In this document: piece by piece, positions 21,400-34,141 of the stretch | Layout: each line of letters begins with the position of its first letter | Position numbering within the stretch: position 1 is the first letter of the stretch | NCBI GenBank assembly: GCA_920105625.2 | Contig: CAKKTE020000093.1 | Coordinates: 1,160,256 to 1,224,255 of the forward strand | Source: Clusia tigrina | Taxonomy: Eukaryota > Arthropoda > Insecta > Diptera > Clusiidae | Length of the DNA: 64,000 bases | Reading direction: 5' to 3' | The notes under the pieces: model-generated | Told to the model about the DNA's origin: nothing | The model's input: only the letters and a program-made list of their open reading frames with translations | The model's database searches: none | Program-made: the position numbers and the translations under genes

Positions 21400-24011
21400 T
21401 CTTGGAGTTGCACCCTCCGTGTCTGCTAAACTACGCAGTTCCAGGTTTTGATGGCCTCTCAGTCGGTGTATATGTTTGGTGCTGCATTTTGTGATTGTGT
21501 CCTTGATGGTTTCAATGTGTAGGTCACGGTGTATAACCTCGTTCGGGATATACCATTAAGCATTTGTAATTGTTCGTAGTATTCTTGACTGCATTCGTTG
21601 TATTAAATTTAAGTTTGATATGCTAGCTGTGCCTCATATCTCGATTCCATATTTCCAGATAGGCGCTATTATTGTCTTGTATATTATTAGTTTGTTATAG
21701 AGAGATAGTCTAGATGTTCGTCCAAGTAGCCAGCTTAACTGTCGGTACTTATTTTTTGCATCGTTTCGCTCGTTACTGATGTGCTGCTTCCAAGTCAATT
21801 TTTCGTCTATTGTTATTCCAAGATATTTTGCAGCAGAGTGAGTTTTTATTTTTTTGCCCTTTATAGCAAGACTGTATTTTGTCGATTTTCTGTTTGTATA
21901 TACAACTTGTACAGTTTTGTCTTTATTTATCTCTATTCCCCATAAGTCACACCATGCTACTACATATTTTGGATTGCATTTGTTGCCTTTTTTTCGTCAT
22001 TGTGTGATGCCTTTAAAACTGTGTCGTCTGCGAATGTTGCTATCATCGCAATGCTTTTCGTTGGAATTGGTATATCTGCTGTGAATATTAAGTATAGTAG
22101 AGGTCCTAATACACTGCCTTGTGGGACTCCAGCTGTCATTGGTAGGATGTCTGAGCAATCCTCGTCATATTTTATGTAGAATTGTCGTTCGCTTATATAG
22201 CTCTTTAAAATGTCATAATAATTTTGTGGAAATATTCGCTAAAGTTAATATAGAAGTCCTTTGTGCCACACCTTATCGAATGCTTTTGCAATGTCCAAGT
22301 ATACAGCTACGCAGTATTTTTTGTTGTCTATACTTTCAAGGATTTTGTTTACAACACTGGGGACCTGTTGCACAGTTGAGTGCTGTCTTCTAAATCCAAA
22401 CTGATGGCTAGATATTAAATTTTTTGTTGTTAAGATTGGCTCTAATCTGTCCTGAAGTATTCTTTCAAATACTTCGATAGTATTGGCAATAGACTGATAG
22501 GTCGGTAAGAAGTTGTTTTGGTGGCATCTTTTCCTGGCTTGCTGATGGCTGTTAACTGTGCAACTTTCCATAAGCGAGAGAAATACTTAGTTTCTAGCAT
22601 GCAGTTAAATATATTTCGGATATATATTATTGCTATATCAGGCATTTCTTTTAGCATTTTCCCGCTTATCAGATCATATCCTGGCGCCTTTTTGTCTTTT
22701 AATTTTTTAATTTTGTTTTTGATTTCTGCTACTGATGTCTTTTTTATTTTGGATTGCGGGATATTTATTACATTGTCAAGATTAGTGGTTTGATTGTCCG
22801 TTTCGCTTGTAAATATTTCAAGGAAATGTTTGGCCAGTGTGTTGGCTTTGTCCTTACTTGTTTTCGCCCATGTACCGGTTTGTGTTTTGATAGGAGGTTT
22901 GTGTATTATTGCACCAGTGAGTTTTTTCGTAGCCTTCCAAAGAGAGTAATTTGTTGATGTGGTCGTTCCCAAGTTCAGCATATGTTTTTCTAGTTCCTTT
23001 TCTCTGTTTTCCTTAAGAAAAATTTTTAATTCATTTGTTGCTTTGTTTAGGTTGCGTTTATCTTCCGGATTCCTAGTGATTTGCCATGTTTTCCGGAGCT
23101 TCCTTTTCCATTTAATTTTCCCCTTGATGAACGCTGGTGTAGTGTCCGTATTTGCTAATGTTAGCTTTGGTGTTGAAGCTGTGATTGCTTCGATGACGCT
23201 ATCATTGAAGTATGCGATTGCGGAATCGATTTCATTTTTTGTTTTTAATCGTATACCTATTTATAGTTGTTTTTTCAGTGCTAGACGAAAATTATTCCAG
23301 TCAGTTTTATTGTTATAGATGCCTGAGAAAAGTCTTGTCTCTATTGATCCTAGTAATGTCATTAGGATTGGGGAGTGGTCGGAGGTTAATTCTAAACATG
23401 ATTTAATAGTTAGCTGTTTATGAAGAATATTTTTGGTGATGCAGAAGTCTATTAAATCTGGTTGTTTTTTTGTATCTGTTTTTTGTATCACCAGTGCTAA
23501 TGAATCGACCATTACTATATCATATAGCTTTAAGCAACTCGCGTCCTTTTGCGTTTGTCAACCTTGATCCCCATAAAACATTTTTAGCGTTATAGTCACC
23601 TCCGGCTAAATAGCGATTCCCCAGTTTTTTTAAATAGTCTACATATTGTTCTTTTGTGTTGTTATATTTTGGTGGACAATAGACAGCAGATACTACGATT
23701 TGTCCTTTCGAGTCATTTAGTGCTATTGTGGTTGCTTGAAGGTTTTCTTTTTTATATGCGTCAAGTTCAATGTAATTCATATTTTTTTTTATAATGATCG
23801 CCGTTCCACCGTGAGATTTGTTGTCAGGATGATTTGTGTAATGGATGTCAAAGTTAGGAAATTTAAGATATGTTTTGTCTGTAGCATGTGTTTCCGAGAT
23901 TAACATCACATCTATTGAATTATTTATTAGGAAAGGCTTTAGTTCTAGTTCATGACGCGACAGTCCATTTGCATTCCATATTGCCAAATTTATTTTATTT
24001 ACTGCGTTCAT
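21400..24011 (-). pseudogene. Jockey LINE ORF2: endonuclease and reverse transcriptase
   Basis: The endonuclease starts MNAVNKINLAIWNANGLSRH (24011) and has MLISETHATDKTY, GGTAIIIKK, YCPPKYNNTKEQ and LAGGDYNAKNVLWGSR. The frame shifts at about 23515, where DHSPILMTL follows. The RT begins upstream of KAPGYDLISGKML, with SYRPISLLPILSK, shifts near 22470, then has HQFGFRRQHSTVQQV and VYLDIAKAFDKVWHKGL. The palm motif ATFADDT is at about 22022-22046. The C-terminal region to about 21400 is degraded. No RNase H is seen, as expected for this clade. Confidence 0.85.
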
Positions 24012-24239
24012 CTATTTTGCATACAAGCATAGTTACTATGTTCATCATACTGGTCATTTGATTTATTAGTTGTTTCATCATTATTTTTAATTCGGATAGA
24101 TCATCATTGTTTGATATTATTTCATATGTGCTGTTGCTTTTTATTTGATTTGGCTCCTGTGATATTGTTTCCATTTGTGCAGCTTGAGCGTATGAAATAC
24201 CAGAGATGATTTTCTGGCCATTTATTTTTGTACTGTGAT

Positions 24240-25617
24240 TGTTTTGGTTTGTTTAAATATTGATTTGTTCATTTGTTTCTTTCTTGCGAAGTGTAGGGTA
24301 TCTCTGGACTTGTAGAGCTTTATATATCGCACATCCTCTGTAGTTTGCCGTGTGGTTTTCACCGCAATGAACGCATTTAATTGTGCACATGTTTGTCTTG
24401 TGTTTTCCAGCACATTTGACACACACCGGGTCTATCTGGCAGTAGTTTTTTGTGTGGCCGTACTTTTGGCAATTTGTGCTTTGGGGAATAGTTATCTTTT
24501 GTCGGGGTGGCTCAAAGCTAATTTTGCAGTGTAGGAGGTGAGTAATGTCGTATATGCCTTTATTGTTATCTTTTATTTTCAATTCAATTGAAAATAGTGA
24601 AAGTGGTTGTTTTATTTTGGCTATTTGGATGTTATGGATATTTGTCACTTCATGGCCTAGTTCGGCTAATTCGTTTTTAATGTCTTCTGTGTCGGTTGAG
24701 TGGTGCATATTTCGTAATACCACTCTAAAGCCTCGCTCATCTTTTGCCCCAAATGTGTAATACTTTGTCCGTTTTTGCTTTAATAATTCAATTACTTTTG
24801 TGTAGTGTGTGGATTCTTTTGGTTGAATTTTTATTTCGTTCTTGCTTAGAATTTTCATTTCGTACAATATATTTGGCATGGAATTTAGTGTTTCAGATAA
24901 GGCTTCTATATTTTCAACATTCTGAACATACGGTTTTTGTAAACGTTGCGTAATTGGTTGCTGTATATTAATGTTCGCATTTGTCCCACTGTTGTTTTGT
25001 TCTTCACTGTTGTCTTGAGAGTCCGTTTTGTCATTTACTGCTAACAGTTCGAATCAGTTTGTTGTGTTTGGAGTGATAGGCTTGCTCAGCCAATATTTTT
25101 GGAGTGATGTTTGTGTTGTGTTGAACATTTTATTTTTCGGTCTTTTGTTACTAGTATTTTGTTCATTTAACTTGTTTGGCGATTGTTTTTCGCGGTTTCA
25201 TTTTGTGTTTTTATTTTCGGTAATTTTATTACTGGTTTTAATATTTATATTTTGTAGTTGCGTGTTTGTTGTTTCTGATGAAATTGGTGTTGTTCCGATT
25301 GCCATTATTGGTGAGTTGCAGCTAATCGTTACCGTCGCAGTCACCGGTGTTACAGTTGTGGTAGAGGAGCTTTGAGTTGTTATTGTGGTTGCTGAAGTAG
25401 TAACTGGTGGATAAAACTCCATAGTGGGAGTCGCGCATTGGACACTCCAAGGTATGGAATTGCTGGCACCTAGTAGAGCGGGAGAGCAAGATCGTGCTCT
25501 GCTCTCTGTCACTTCGACGGGCAATTTGGAGTTTCCGTTGTTTTCGTTTGAGACGAAAGAAAAATATGCGTTTCTTTTTGGTGCTGTTTTTTGTTTAAGT
25601 GTGTCAGCCACACTCAT
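24240..25617 (-). pseudogene. Jockey LINE ORF1 (nucleic-acid-binding, zinc knuckles)
   Basis: The N-terminal part (25617-25198) is Thr/Ser-rich and ends at an in-frame TGA. The C-terminal part (24879-24253) has an RRM-like segment followed by CQKYGHTKNYC, CVKCAGKHKTNMC and CVHCGENHTANYRGC, three CCHC-type knuckles. Between them several stops interrupt the frame, so ORF1 is broken. These proteins bind the LINE RNA. Confidence 0.8.
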
Positions 25618-25835
25618 TATAAATTTGTGATTTGTTATTATTTTTTTCTATTGTAAAAGATGTGTACCAGTAAGTGACCGGTAGATTGGTTCTAGTCGAT
25701 CACTGCACTATTGCACTTTTTCTTTACAACTTAAGTTACTTTAACTTAATAAATTGGTATTGAAGAATTTATATTTGCGGAACGAGCTTAAACACGTCTG
25801 CACTGTTCAAAACTTTATTGAAAAAAAGAATGATA

Positions 25836-27297
25836 ATGAGGGCAATGGATTGAGTTAGACAGGGTAAAAGTGGAACTGGGGTTTTTGGAAGCAAGGGCAG
25901 TTTCTTTTGACATCACGAAAGACTGGTTAGCATACATGTTTATCAGGGAGGGGTTGAGACGGCGTCTCGCTAGATTGGAAAATATAAACATAAAAGAACA
26001 GGAAAATTTGCGGAAAGCGCTTGGAAATACAGCAGCGGGGGTCCAACAGGTAATAACTCGGTTAAGGGAGAAAACGAGATTTTCACCTGCCGAGAGGTAT
26101 GACACAGCACCGCGGAACAAGAGCGCAAGTAAGGGAGCGAAAGTGTACTATGGATGACTCCGCGAAGCAGGGGGACGACATGGATGACGGTACGACTCCA
26201 GAATTACCTTTTGTTGCGGACGCTGTAATTGAACTGACGGACCAGAAGGAGATTGAAATGGTGTTAAAAGATTACAATAATTCTCCTTTGGGGGGTCACC
26301 AGGGTTTCATGAAGACGTATAGGGGTATACGCAAGAACTATAGGTGGCCTAAAATGATGTTGGATATACGGAAACTCATCGCTGGGTGTGAAAGCTGTCA
26401 GAAGAACAAGGTATCAAGGCTAACAAGGATGCCTATGCAGCTAACTGATACAGCTAACAGACCATTCGAAAAGTTGTTCATGGATATGGTGGGACCATTG
26501 CCCGAGAGCTCGTCTGGGAATAAATACATCCTAACATTCCAGGACGACCTATCTAAGTACTTTATAGCAGTTGCCAGCCGGATGCGGAGGCAACCACGGT
26601 AGCTAGGATTTTCTTTGGGGAAGTTGTAGCAAAATTTGGTGTCCCAAAAATACTTGTAACAGATAACGGCACTAATTTAATTTCGAGAATTTTTTCTGAA
26701 ACGTGTAAACTGCTAAAGGTGAAGAAACTTCACATCACCCCGTATCACCCTCAGGCTAACGGTTCGTTAGAACGTAGCCACCGACCGCTAGCTGAATACT
26801 TGCGGCATTTTGTGAAGGAGGATGGATCGAACTGGGACCAGTGGTTGGCGTCAGCAATGCATATGCACAACAACACGGTACACGCATCCACTAACCAGAC
26901 GCCATTTTTCACGTTGTATGGTTTCCAACCTCAAATGCCATCGAATTTGAAACGAAAGCCAGCGTCTTTATATAATACAATAAAATATTATACAGACGAC
27001 TACCCACATGTGTTATGTTATCAAGTGCAGAAAGGGCACGAATTGGATAGAAAGGCGCAGGAAAGGGCAAAAGAGGTATCCCAGAAGCAATACGATGCTT
27101 CCGCTAATCCCGTGCAGTTCGTTGCAGTGGACAATGTTTTACTGCGTAACAGTAACAAGAAGAACAAATTTTCCCATATTTGGCTTGGTCCATATAAAGT
27201 ACAAAAAATTTTGGGGCCAGTAACGACAAAGGTTAGGATAGGAAACAAATTGAGACATTTCCATGACAATCTGTTGAAGCCCTACAGATCGAATTAA
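25836..27297 (+). pseudogene. Gypsy G1 integrase
   Basis: The first 260 bases encode a charged helical segment of unclear role (VSFDITKDWLAYMFIREGL). From 26099 the integrase is readable: zinc-binding HQGF...CESCQ, first Asp in LFMDMVGPLP, then a frameshift at about 26590. In the new frame come LVTDNGTNL (second Asp) and QANGSLERSHRPL (catalytic Glu), then FSHIWLGPYKVQKILGP and a C-terminal end at TAA 27295-27297. All catalytic residues are still present. G3 at 40515-41964 is a relative of this integrase. Confidence 0.85.
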
Positions 27298-28920
27298 GAA
27301 TTTGAGGGTGAAACTGGTTGCAATGATGAGTGAATTGAAGCAGAGGCTTTCTTTGCTTGACCTACCCCAAAATTCAGTTCGTGCGGAAAGTGACGGCTGA
27401 AATGACTAAAATTTTTTTATTTTTTATTAAATAATATCTTCAACCTTGAAAACGAAGAAAATTAAATGTAAGGAAGACAGCGGTATGAAAGAATGAAACC
27501 ATATATTATGATTCAAGGGTACGAATGCCCGCGTGAAGTAGTAAAAGAAACAATTTTTGCGAGCTGAAAATATGACTTTAATAAAGAATGAAGAAAAAAA
27601 ATTGGGAAACAATTAAATGCATATAATTTTTTGTTTATTTGTGCGGTTTAGGCAGTCACATGAGCAGCAGAGTCAATAGCCGGGGCGTTTATGCAATATG
27701 TTATTAAGTTTGTAGCCACTCATAACTTACACGGGTAATATGATGCGTTGACATTTTTGGCATGCGCTATCATGACAAGCGTATATGCCATGTATGCCAA
27801 TAAGTAAGTATGAGCGAGGGTAGCGTGAAAGTTTAATATGAGACATGGTGGTTTGCATATATTTAGGAGTAATATTTTAATTGTTCTATCAGTGCGATAT
27901 AGATGAAGTCGTAGGGGTAAGGGCATGAAGGTAAACGTAAGTATGTTTGGAAGAGCAATTGGGAATTAAGTAGAAGTAAATAAACACGGAAGCAGTGTAA
28001 TTAAACAATTTTACAATTTTGATAGTCGTGATAGGATTAGTAATGATAATAGGGCAAGAAGAAAATCAAGGAAATTGGAAAACACACAATTTTCTAAAAA
28101 TCTATTTTATTGATATGAATAATGTAATAAAGAAGATAAGTATGGAATTCAATTGATTTCAATTAGTGTGAATACAACTTTTGGGTGTACGACCCTGGAA
28201 ATATCGGAGGCCGGTCGCCTAGCATCTGGTGCAATCTGTGTAGTAAGATGGTAAGCCGACCGAGGCAGGTTTTGACTCGTTTGACAATTACGAATGGGGT
28301 TGTTTTGAAGTAAGAAGGGAAAAGGGTTTTGTTAATATATTTAGTTAAGATGACAGGTTGGTTTAAGCTAAAATAAGTTAGGGAGAATAGGCAGTAAGTA
28401 ACAAGTTAAGAGAGATAGTTGAGAATGGATAGAAGTAAAATCGAAATTAGGTTAGATAGACTAAAGTTTGCTTGTAAGATTATTGTGTGTATTAAGTTAA
28501 GTGTTAATTGAGAGAAAATCTGGAGCTATAGGCTACCTGACAGCGGTTACGTAACGTAAAATTGGCGGGGCTTCAACGTAGTAGGAAGTAGGGTAGTGTT
28601 AATACCGAGGGGGTGCTTGTTTCGTATGCATTTATAGAAGGGTTTTCCACACTAGAGGTTTTATGAATACATACGAACCAGGATATTTTTTTTTTAGAGA
28701 AGAAAACAATTGGGTCATGCCATTGATAACGGAAATACATAGTCAAGGATACTTAGATATCCTCAATTATGGTAAGAAAAAAAAGAGGAGAAAAGGTCGG
28801 TCGATGGTGGATGTTAGTGTAAAGTAGTGATAACCATAATGTAGTAGTAGTATAACCATAATAATTATTATATATTTCGAGAAATAGAAATATTTATTAG
28901 ATAAGTTATTGTAGCGATCA
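27298..28920. other. Non-coding spacer between G1 integrase and env
   Basis: About 1.6 kb with no reading frame I can support, purine- and T-rich with many GTAAG/AAGTAAG strings on the plus strand. It ends in a pyrimidine-rich splice-acceptor-like site just before the env ATG. Short spacers or overlaps are usual here in Gypsy elements, so the length is unusual. It could be an intron-like leader, or a decayed extra ORF or insertion. Confidence 0.5.
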
Positions 28921-28922
28921 CT

Positions 28923-28936
28923 AAATTTTTTCTACA
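28923..28936 (+). promoter_or_regulatory. Candidate 3' splice site for env subgenomic RNA
   Basis: AAATTTTTTCTACAG ends four bases before the env ATG at 28941. Env genes of errantiviruses are expressed from spliced RNA, so a pyrimidine tract and CAG directly upstream of the start fit that. The matching donor cannot be identified because the 5' end is missing. Confidence 0.5.
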
Positions 28937-29699
28937 GTATATGTGTAAGGCAGCTGTGTTCTTGGTAGCCTATTTGAGCGTTCCAGCGAAATGCAGCGAA
29001 ACCGCGGAAGTGCGGGTGGAACCCTTGGCGGAACCGGACCTGATTTTGGAATCACTGGATAATATTTGGTTCTCGAAAGCCGAGTGGCTGGTGATATCGG
29101 AGTTTCGCGATGCTCCTCTGGAGTCGGTACTGAAGAAACTCGAAGACTTGCAAAAGAAAACAAAGGAGCTTTGTGAGATAATAATAAAGGCAAATACGGC
29201 AGAATCTGATGGAAGTAAGAGCGGGTGTGAGATAACGGCAGCGGAAGCGGAATCAATATTAGCGGGGCTCAGACGAAACGAGCAAGCTATGTCATTTCGG
29301 GGTAGCAAACAACGTGCAGCAAGGTCGTTAGTAGATGTCGGTAATGAGATACTGAAGTGGGGTATCGGAACCATGGACCATCGTGACGCGACAAGATTTA
29401 CGCTCATTTGCAAAGTCTGGATATTCAACAGGCTAAAACTATGTCGGTCTTAGGCAAAGAAATAACCATTGTGGGTTCGAGCTACAAAGGGTTACACAAA
29501 GCAGTAAAGGAAATTTTTGTCGATATTGAACGGTTGCCGGCTGGCATGAAATCGATAAATGAGAAAACTACGGAAGCCTTGAGCAATTTGGCGGAACTCG
29601 TTAATCTGGAGAATATCTGAAGAGCTTGTGAACCTCCAAGGATGTCAGCAAATTGAAATGGCAGTAGTGGCTAATTTGTTGCATGGGAAGTTACACCCT

Positions 29700-30648
29700 A
29701 AAAACTCTGCGGCGCGGGCAAAAAAGGCTCAGTTACTTCCTCAAGAAAGGGTTCAGCAGAGAAAAAGCATACGCCAAAGCTATACTCCCTATGCCCACAA
29801 ACAATGTCGGCGGCCGACCCAGGCCCCAAAGGCAGAGGTCGGCCGAACAAACACCTCCAGAGGCCATATATAAAAAGCGGCTAAGGGATGATCAACCCTC
29901 CACCTCCAAGGCCGCAGCAGGAGCAGCATCACCGGCTATTAAAACAGCACAAGCAGCAGCATCTGCAGCAGACGCACCAAATTTGAATGAAAATACATCC
30001 AAGAAGAGGCAGCCCACTGCCTCCTACAAGGATGTGGTGACAGGCATCAAAATGGCAGTACTCGCAAGGGACTATCGCAATACGCCCCTAACAACGGAGC
30101 AAATGGACTCCATCCAGAAACTCATCCTGGATAAAATTATTGCCGGAAAACAACAGGCTACAAAACCAGCGTTCCTGGGCGCTATCTACAAAGCAGGATA
30201 CATGCTTCTGCACTGTAAAGATAGCGCGTCAACAGACTAGCTAAAGGCGGCCATCACCAACGCGTCGCCTTGGGAAGGTGCTTCACTGTGGGTCACAGAG
30301 GAGCCCAAGATACCTCAATCGCGGATCGCTGTGGTGTACTTTCCCAACTCCCAGTCCCTGGAGACCGCTAAGATCCTGGACTTTTTGCAGGGGCAGAACA
30401 AGGGCCTCTACGTCGAGTCGTGGCGTACACTACGAAGAGCTGTAAGAGGCTCTAACGTAACTCTGGTCCTAGCAGTAGACCAGAAATCAGCAGCCAGCCT
30501 TGTGGAATCCGGTGATAAGGTCAACTTTAGATTTGGCCAAGTGAGTCTCAGGCTAAAGGCTGCATCCGCCAATGCTGATGAGCTGGCGGATAAAATGGAT
30601 GCTGTGGAGTTGGAAGAAGAGGACGAAAGTACAAGCAAATCTTCATAA
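29700..30648 (+). pseudogene. LOA-type LINE ORF1
   Basis: One frame is interrupted by a single TAG at 30238-30240 and continues to 30648. The N-terminal part is basic and Ala-rich. The C-terminal domain (from YKAGYMLLHC through IAVVYFPNSQS and LVLAVDQKSAASL) has the look of the DUF4780-type region common in these LINEs. Its stop lies close to or just after the ORF2 start. Confidence 0.7.
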
Positions 30649-33600
30649 TGCTAAGGCTGCACCGGCCGAACTTCGCAGAAGGTTTGCTTGTGGAAGCACC
30701 AATATAGGACTTATCCAGGAGCCCTGGATACATAGAGGCAAGATAGTAGGCCTCAAGACACCAAACACACAGGTAATCTATGACGTGGGTGCAATAAAGC
30801 CAAGGGCTGCGCTTATCATTGATACCAACATTAAATATCTGCCATTTATAGAGTTTATGAATGGCGACACAGCAGCAGTACTCGTCGAAGTGGATGCAAA
30901 TGGGAAGAAAATAGAGGCTGTCATAGCCTCAGCTTTCTTTCCAGGAGACACCAACGAAGCACCACCACCGAATATCATAGGTCCAGTGAACTACTGTAAG
31001 ACACACAACAAGACGTAAATCATTGGTTGCGATGCAAATGCGCACAATACAATCTGGGGCAGTACAGATACAAACACAAGAGGTGAGTCACTCCTAGAAT
31101 TCTTACTACAAACTAACATAGCTATGGCAAACAAGGGCAATAAACCCACCTTTGAAAATGCCATACGACAAGAGGTTCTTGACTCATAACAAATAATTCA
31201 CTTGATATGATCACGAACTGGAGTCTCTGATGAGGACTCAATGTCCGATCATAAACATATTCTCTTTGAAATCATGGGGTTAAATAAGAGCGTAATGCTC
31301 TATAGAAGCCCTAAATCAACAAACTGGGATAAATACTCAGAGTGCTTAGAAACTAAGCTAACCAGAAATATGCTTCACATAAGATCGACAGAGGATTTGG
31401 ATGCATCAGTTGAAGCTCTGACTGACTCCATTATATCCTCATATCACGAATGTAGTCCACTCAAGACAAAAACCTCAACGAAGAGGGTCGCTTGGTGGAG
31501 CTAATTTGCGTCAAAGAGCAAGGCCTAAATTCAATGACGCAAAGAAATACAAAACATGGGAGGGATATAAGAAATCCCTGACACTATACAACAAGGAACT
31601 GAGGAAATCAAAAAGGAACTCATGGTAAAACTTCTGTGAAGAACTTAAAGATGTCCCAACGACAGCCAGAATACAAAATCACTGTCCAAAGGGGTAATTA
31701 ATCCAATTGGCACTCTAAAGGCACCGGATGGTACTTTCACAAACACTTTTAATGATACACTAGAGCTTCTTCTTAAAACTCATTTCCCTGATTGCCGGCC
31801 TAACACAACCAGCGACAACGATCATGGGGTGTCAGCGTACAATCGCTACAGGGCAAGAAACTCTACTATCTTCAGAATAGTAAAATTTGAAAGGGTTGAA
31901 TGGGCAATCAACTCGTTTAAACCCTACAAATCACCCGGACCTGATGGTATATTTCCAGCCCTATTTTCAAAAGGGACCAGGAGATTAATACAAATTTTGG
32001 TTCAAATCTTTAGATCTAGTTTAATATTGGGATATGTTCCTAAGCTATGGCGATAGGTCAAGGTTATATTCCTACCAAAGGGTGGAAATAAACCCCCTCA
32101 ATCTCGCAAATCCTACAGGCCAATCAGTCTCACGTCCTTCATGTTAAACACCATGGAAAAGATATTGGACTGCTACCTAAGAGAGGAGGTAATCTCTAAT
32201 ACTCCACTATATAAGCTACAAATTGCTTATCAAAAAGGGAAATCTACAGTCACAGCACTGCACACAATTGTTCGTAATATTGAAAAGGCACTAGGCCTAA
32301 AGGAGGTAGTCCTCTGTGCATTCATGGACATTGAGGGCGCTTTCGACAATGCGAACTTTCAAGCAATAGAACTGGCACTCTCCAACAGGGGAGCAGATCC
32401 AGCAATATTAAAATGGGTAAGCAATATGCTAAACCAAAGAATAATCACAGCCTCTTTAGGGCAAGTTAACATGAGTGTTACAGCGGTAAAGGGATGTCCG
32501 CAGGGGGGCGTACTATCACCACTGCTATGGTCCATACTAGTTGATAACCTAATACAGATCATTAATAATAAAGGATACAAAATAATTGGATATGCAGATG
32601 ACATATCTATAATAATCCAAGGCAACCATGAAAGGACTATTGGAGACCTGATGCAAGATGCCTTAGACACAACATGGGAGTGGTGTAGGAAAGAAGGGCT
32701 ATCAATCAACCCCACCAAAACCACTATTGTCCCCTTCGCCAGGAAAAGGGCATTTGATATCCCAACATTAAAAATAAAAAGAATAGAAGTACCCTTACAG
32801 GAAGAGGTAAAATATCTAGGTATCATCCTGGATAAAAACTCAACTGGGAGGCACACCTTAACTTGGTAATAAAAAAGGCCACGAAAAACCAACTTCTGGT
32901 AAAATCCTGGGGTCTGAGCCTCAAAACGACCTTCTGGATATACACCCAAATGGTTAGACCCTTCATACTATATGGGGCATTGGTATGGTGGGGAAAAACA
33001 AAACAAACAACAGCCATATTAAAACTGTGCAAATTACAAAGGCTGGCATGCCCCCAACTGCTGGCTTGAAAGCGCTGCTAAATTTACCACCGCTACACCT
33101 AGCAACACAAGAGGAAGCTGCAAGGCAAGCACTCTCAATCCATACAAATGAAAAATTCAAACCAGCAAATCTCACTGGACACCCAGAAATTCTAAATTTG
33201 GTCAAAGATGCTATGCACATGACCCAGGCAAGTGACTACACAGACATAGTACTCAATTTCACCAAGAGGTACAATGCCATCAAGGGAGGAGTGGAACGAT
33301 AGCCCAACATGGCTACACGACGATTCGCAAAAATGGTATACAGATGGCTCCAAAACGCTCCAGGGGGTAGGAGCAGGAATAGTGGGACCTAGAGCACACA
33401 ACTCAATAACTCTAAGTGCAGATACCACGATTTTCCATGCGGAGCTCTATGCTATAATGGAAACAGTGGAAATCTTATCTAAAAGAGGACTTCAAGGCGT
33501 GAAAATTAAAATACTCTCAGACGGTCAATCAGTCCTCAAAGCTCTTAAAAGCTACACATTTACATCAAAAGTCTTTATAGAGTGTAACAACGCACTCGAC

Positions 33601-34141
33601 GAACTGGCCATCCACAATCAGGTCTCTTTGATTTGGGTGCCAGGACACGATGGGCACGAAGGTAACGAAAGGCAGACCTTTATGCCAAAAAAGGGGCTGA
33701 AAGATCATTTATTGGACCCACCCCCTTCTTTGGCTTTGATAAAAACAACATAAAACAAGAGACCAAAAAATGGATCCAACATAAAATCAGTGAATATTGG
33801 AATGGCATTGACGGCCTCAATCACTCCAAAAAATTCCTGAGCTTTGACGCTAATAGAGCAAACATCGCTCTCATCTTAAACAAAAAATGCCTTAGATTAC
33901 TCTCTGGCCACTTCGCCTGCAACAAACACCTACACAAAATAGGTATATCTAGCACGAGTATTTACAGATTCTGCTGTGATGAAGAGGAGTCTATGGGACA
34001 CTTAATCATCAACTGTGATGCATTAGGCCACAGGAGACACAGGATTTTAGGTTCCTATATACTAGAAGATGAAGACCTTCAAATGCTCTCTCCAAAGGAG
34101 TTGGTTCGATTCCTTGATATACTGAGTATACTAAATAATTA
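30620..34141 (+). pseudogene. LOA-type LINE ORF2: endonuclease, RT, RNase H
   Basis: Endonuclease: IGLIQEPWIHRGKI, AFFPGD, GCDANAHNTIWGS, SDHKHILFE, with a stop at 31016-31018 between them. RT: SPGPDGIFPALF, a TAG at 32054-32056, FMDIEGAFDNANF, GCPQGGVLSPLLWSIL and YADDISIII. The frame is lost near 32869. RNase H: WYTDGSKTLQGVGAGIV, AELYAIMETVEIL and LIWVPGHDGHEGNE (33274-33753). A cysteine/histidine segment near 33965-34020 (RFCCDEEESMGHLI) is the usual C-terminal knuckle. Catalytic motifs remain, but several stops and shifts make it dead. Confidence 0.85.

Larger units (their letters stand above)
21133..25827 (-). mobile_element. Jockey-type LINE, near full length (~4.7 kb), antisense in G1
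   Basis: The element carries ORF1 with zinc knuckles, then an endonuclease and an RT. The 3' tail is the T-rich stretch at 21133-21160 (A-rich in element sense). GAATGATA flanks it at 21125-21132 and 25828-25835 and is a plausible target-site duplication. The 5' untranslated region is about 25618-25827. Both ORFs carry frameshifts. Confidence 0.85.

Noticed and set aside
25580..25827. DPE-type internal promoter in the Jockey 5' region (AGACGTG near 25790-25800)
   Set aside because: The string resembles a downstream promoter element, but the spacing to a plausible start is not right and the exact 5' end is uncertain.
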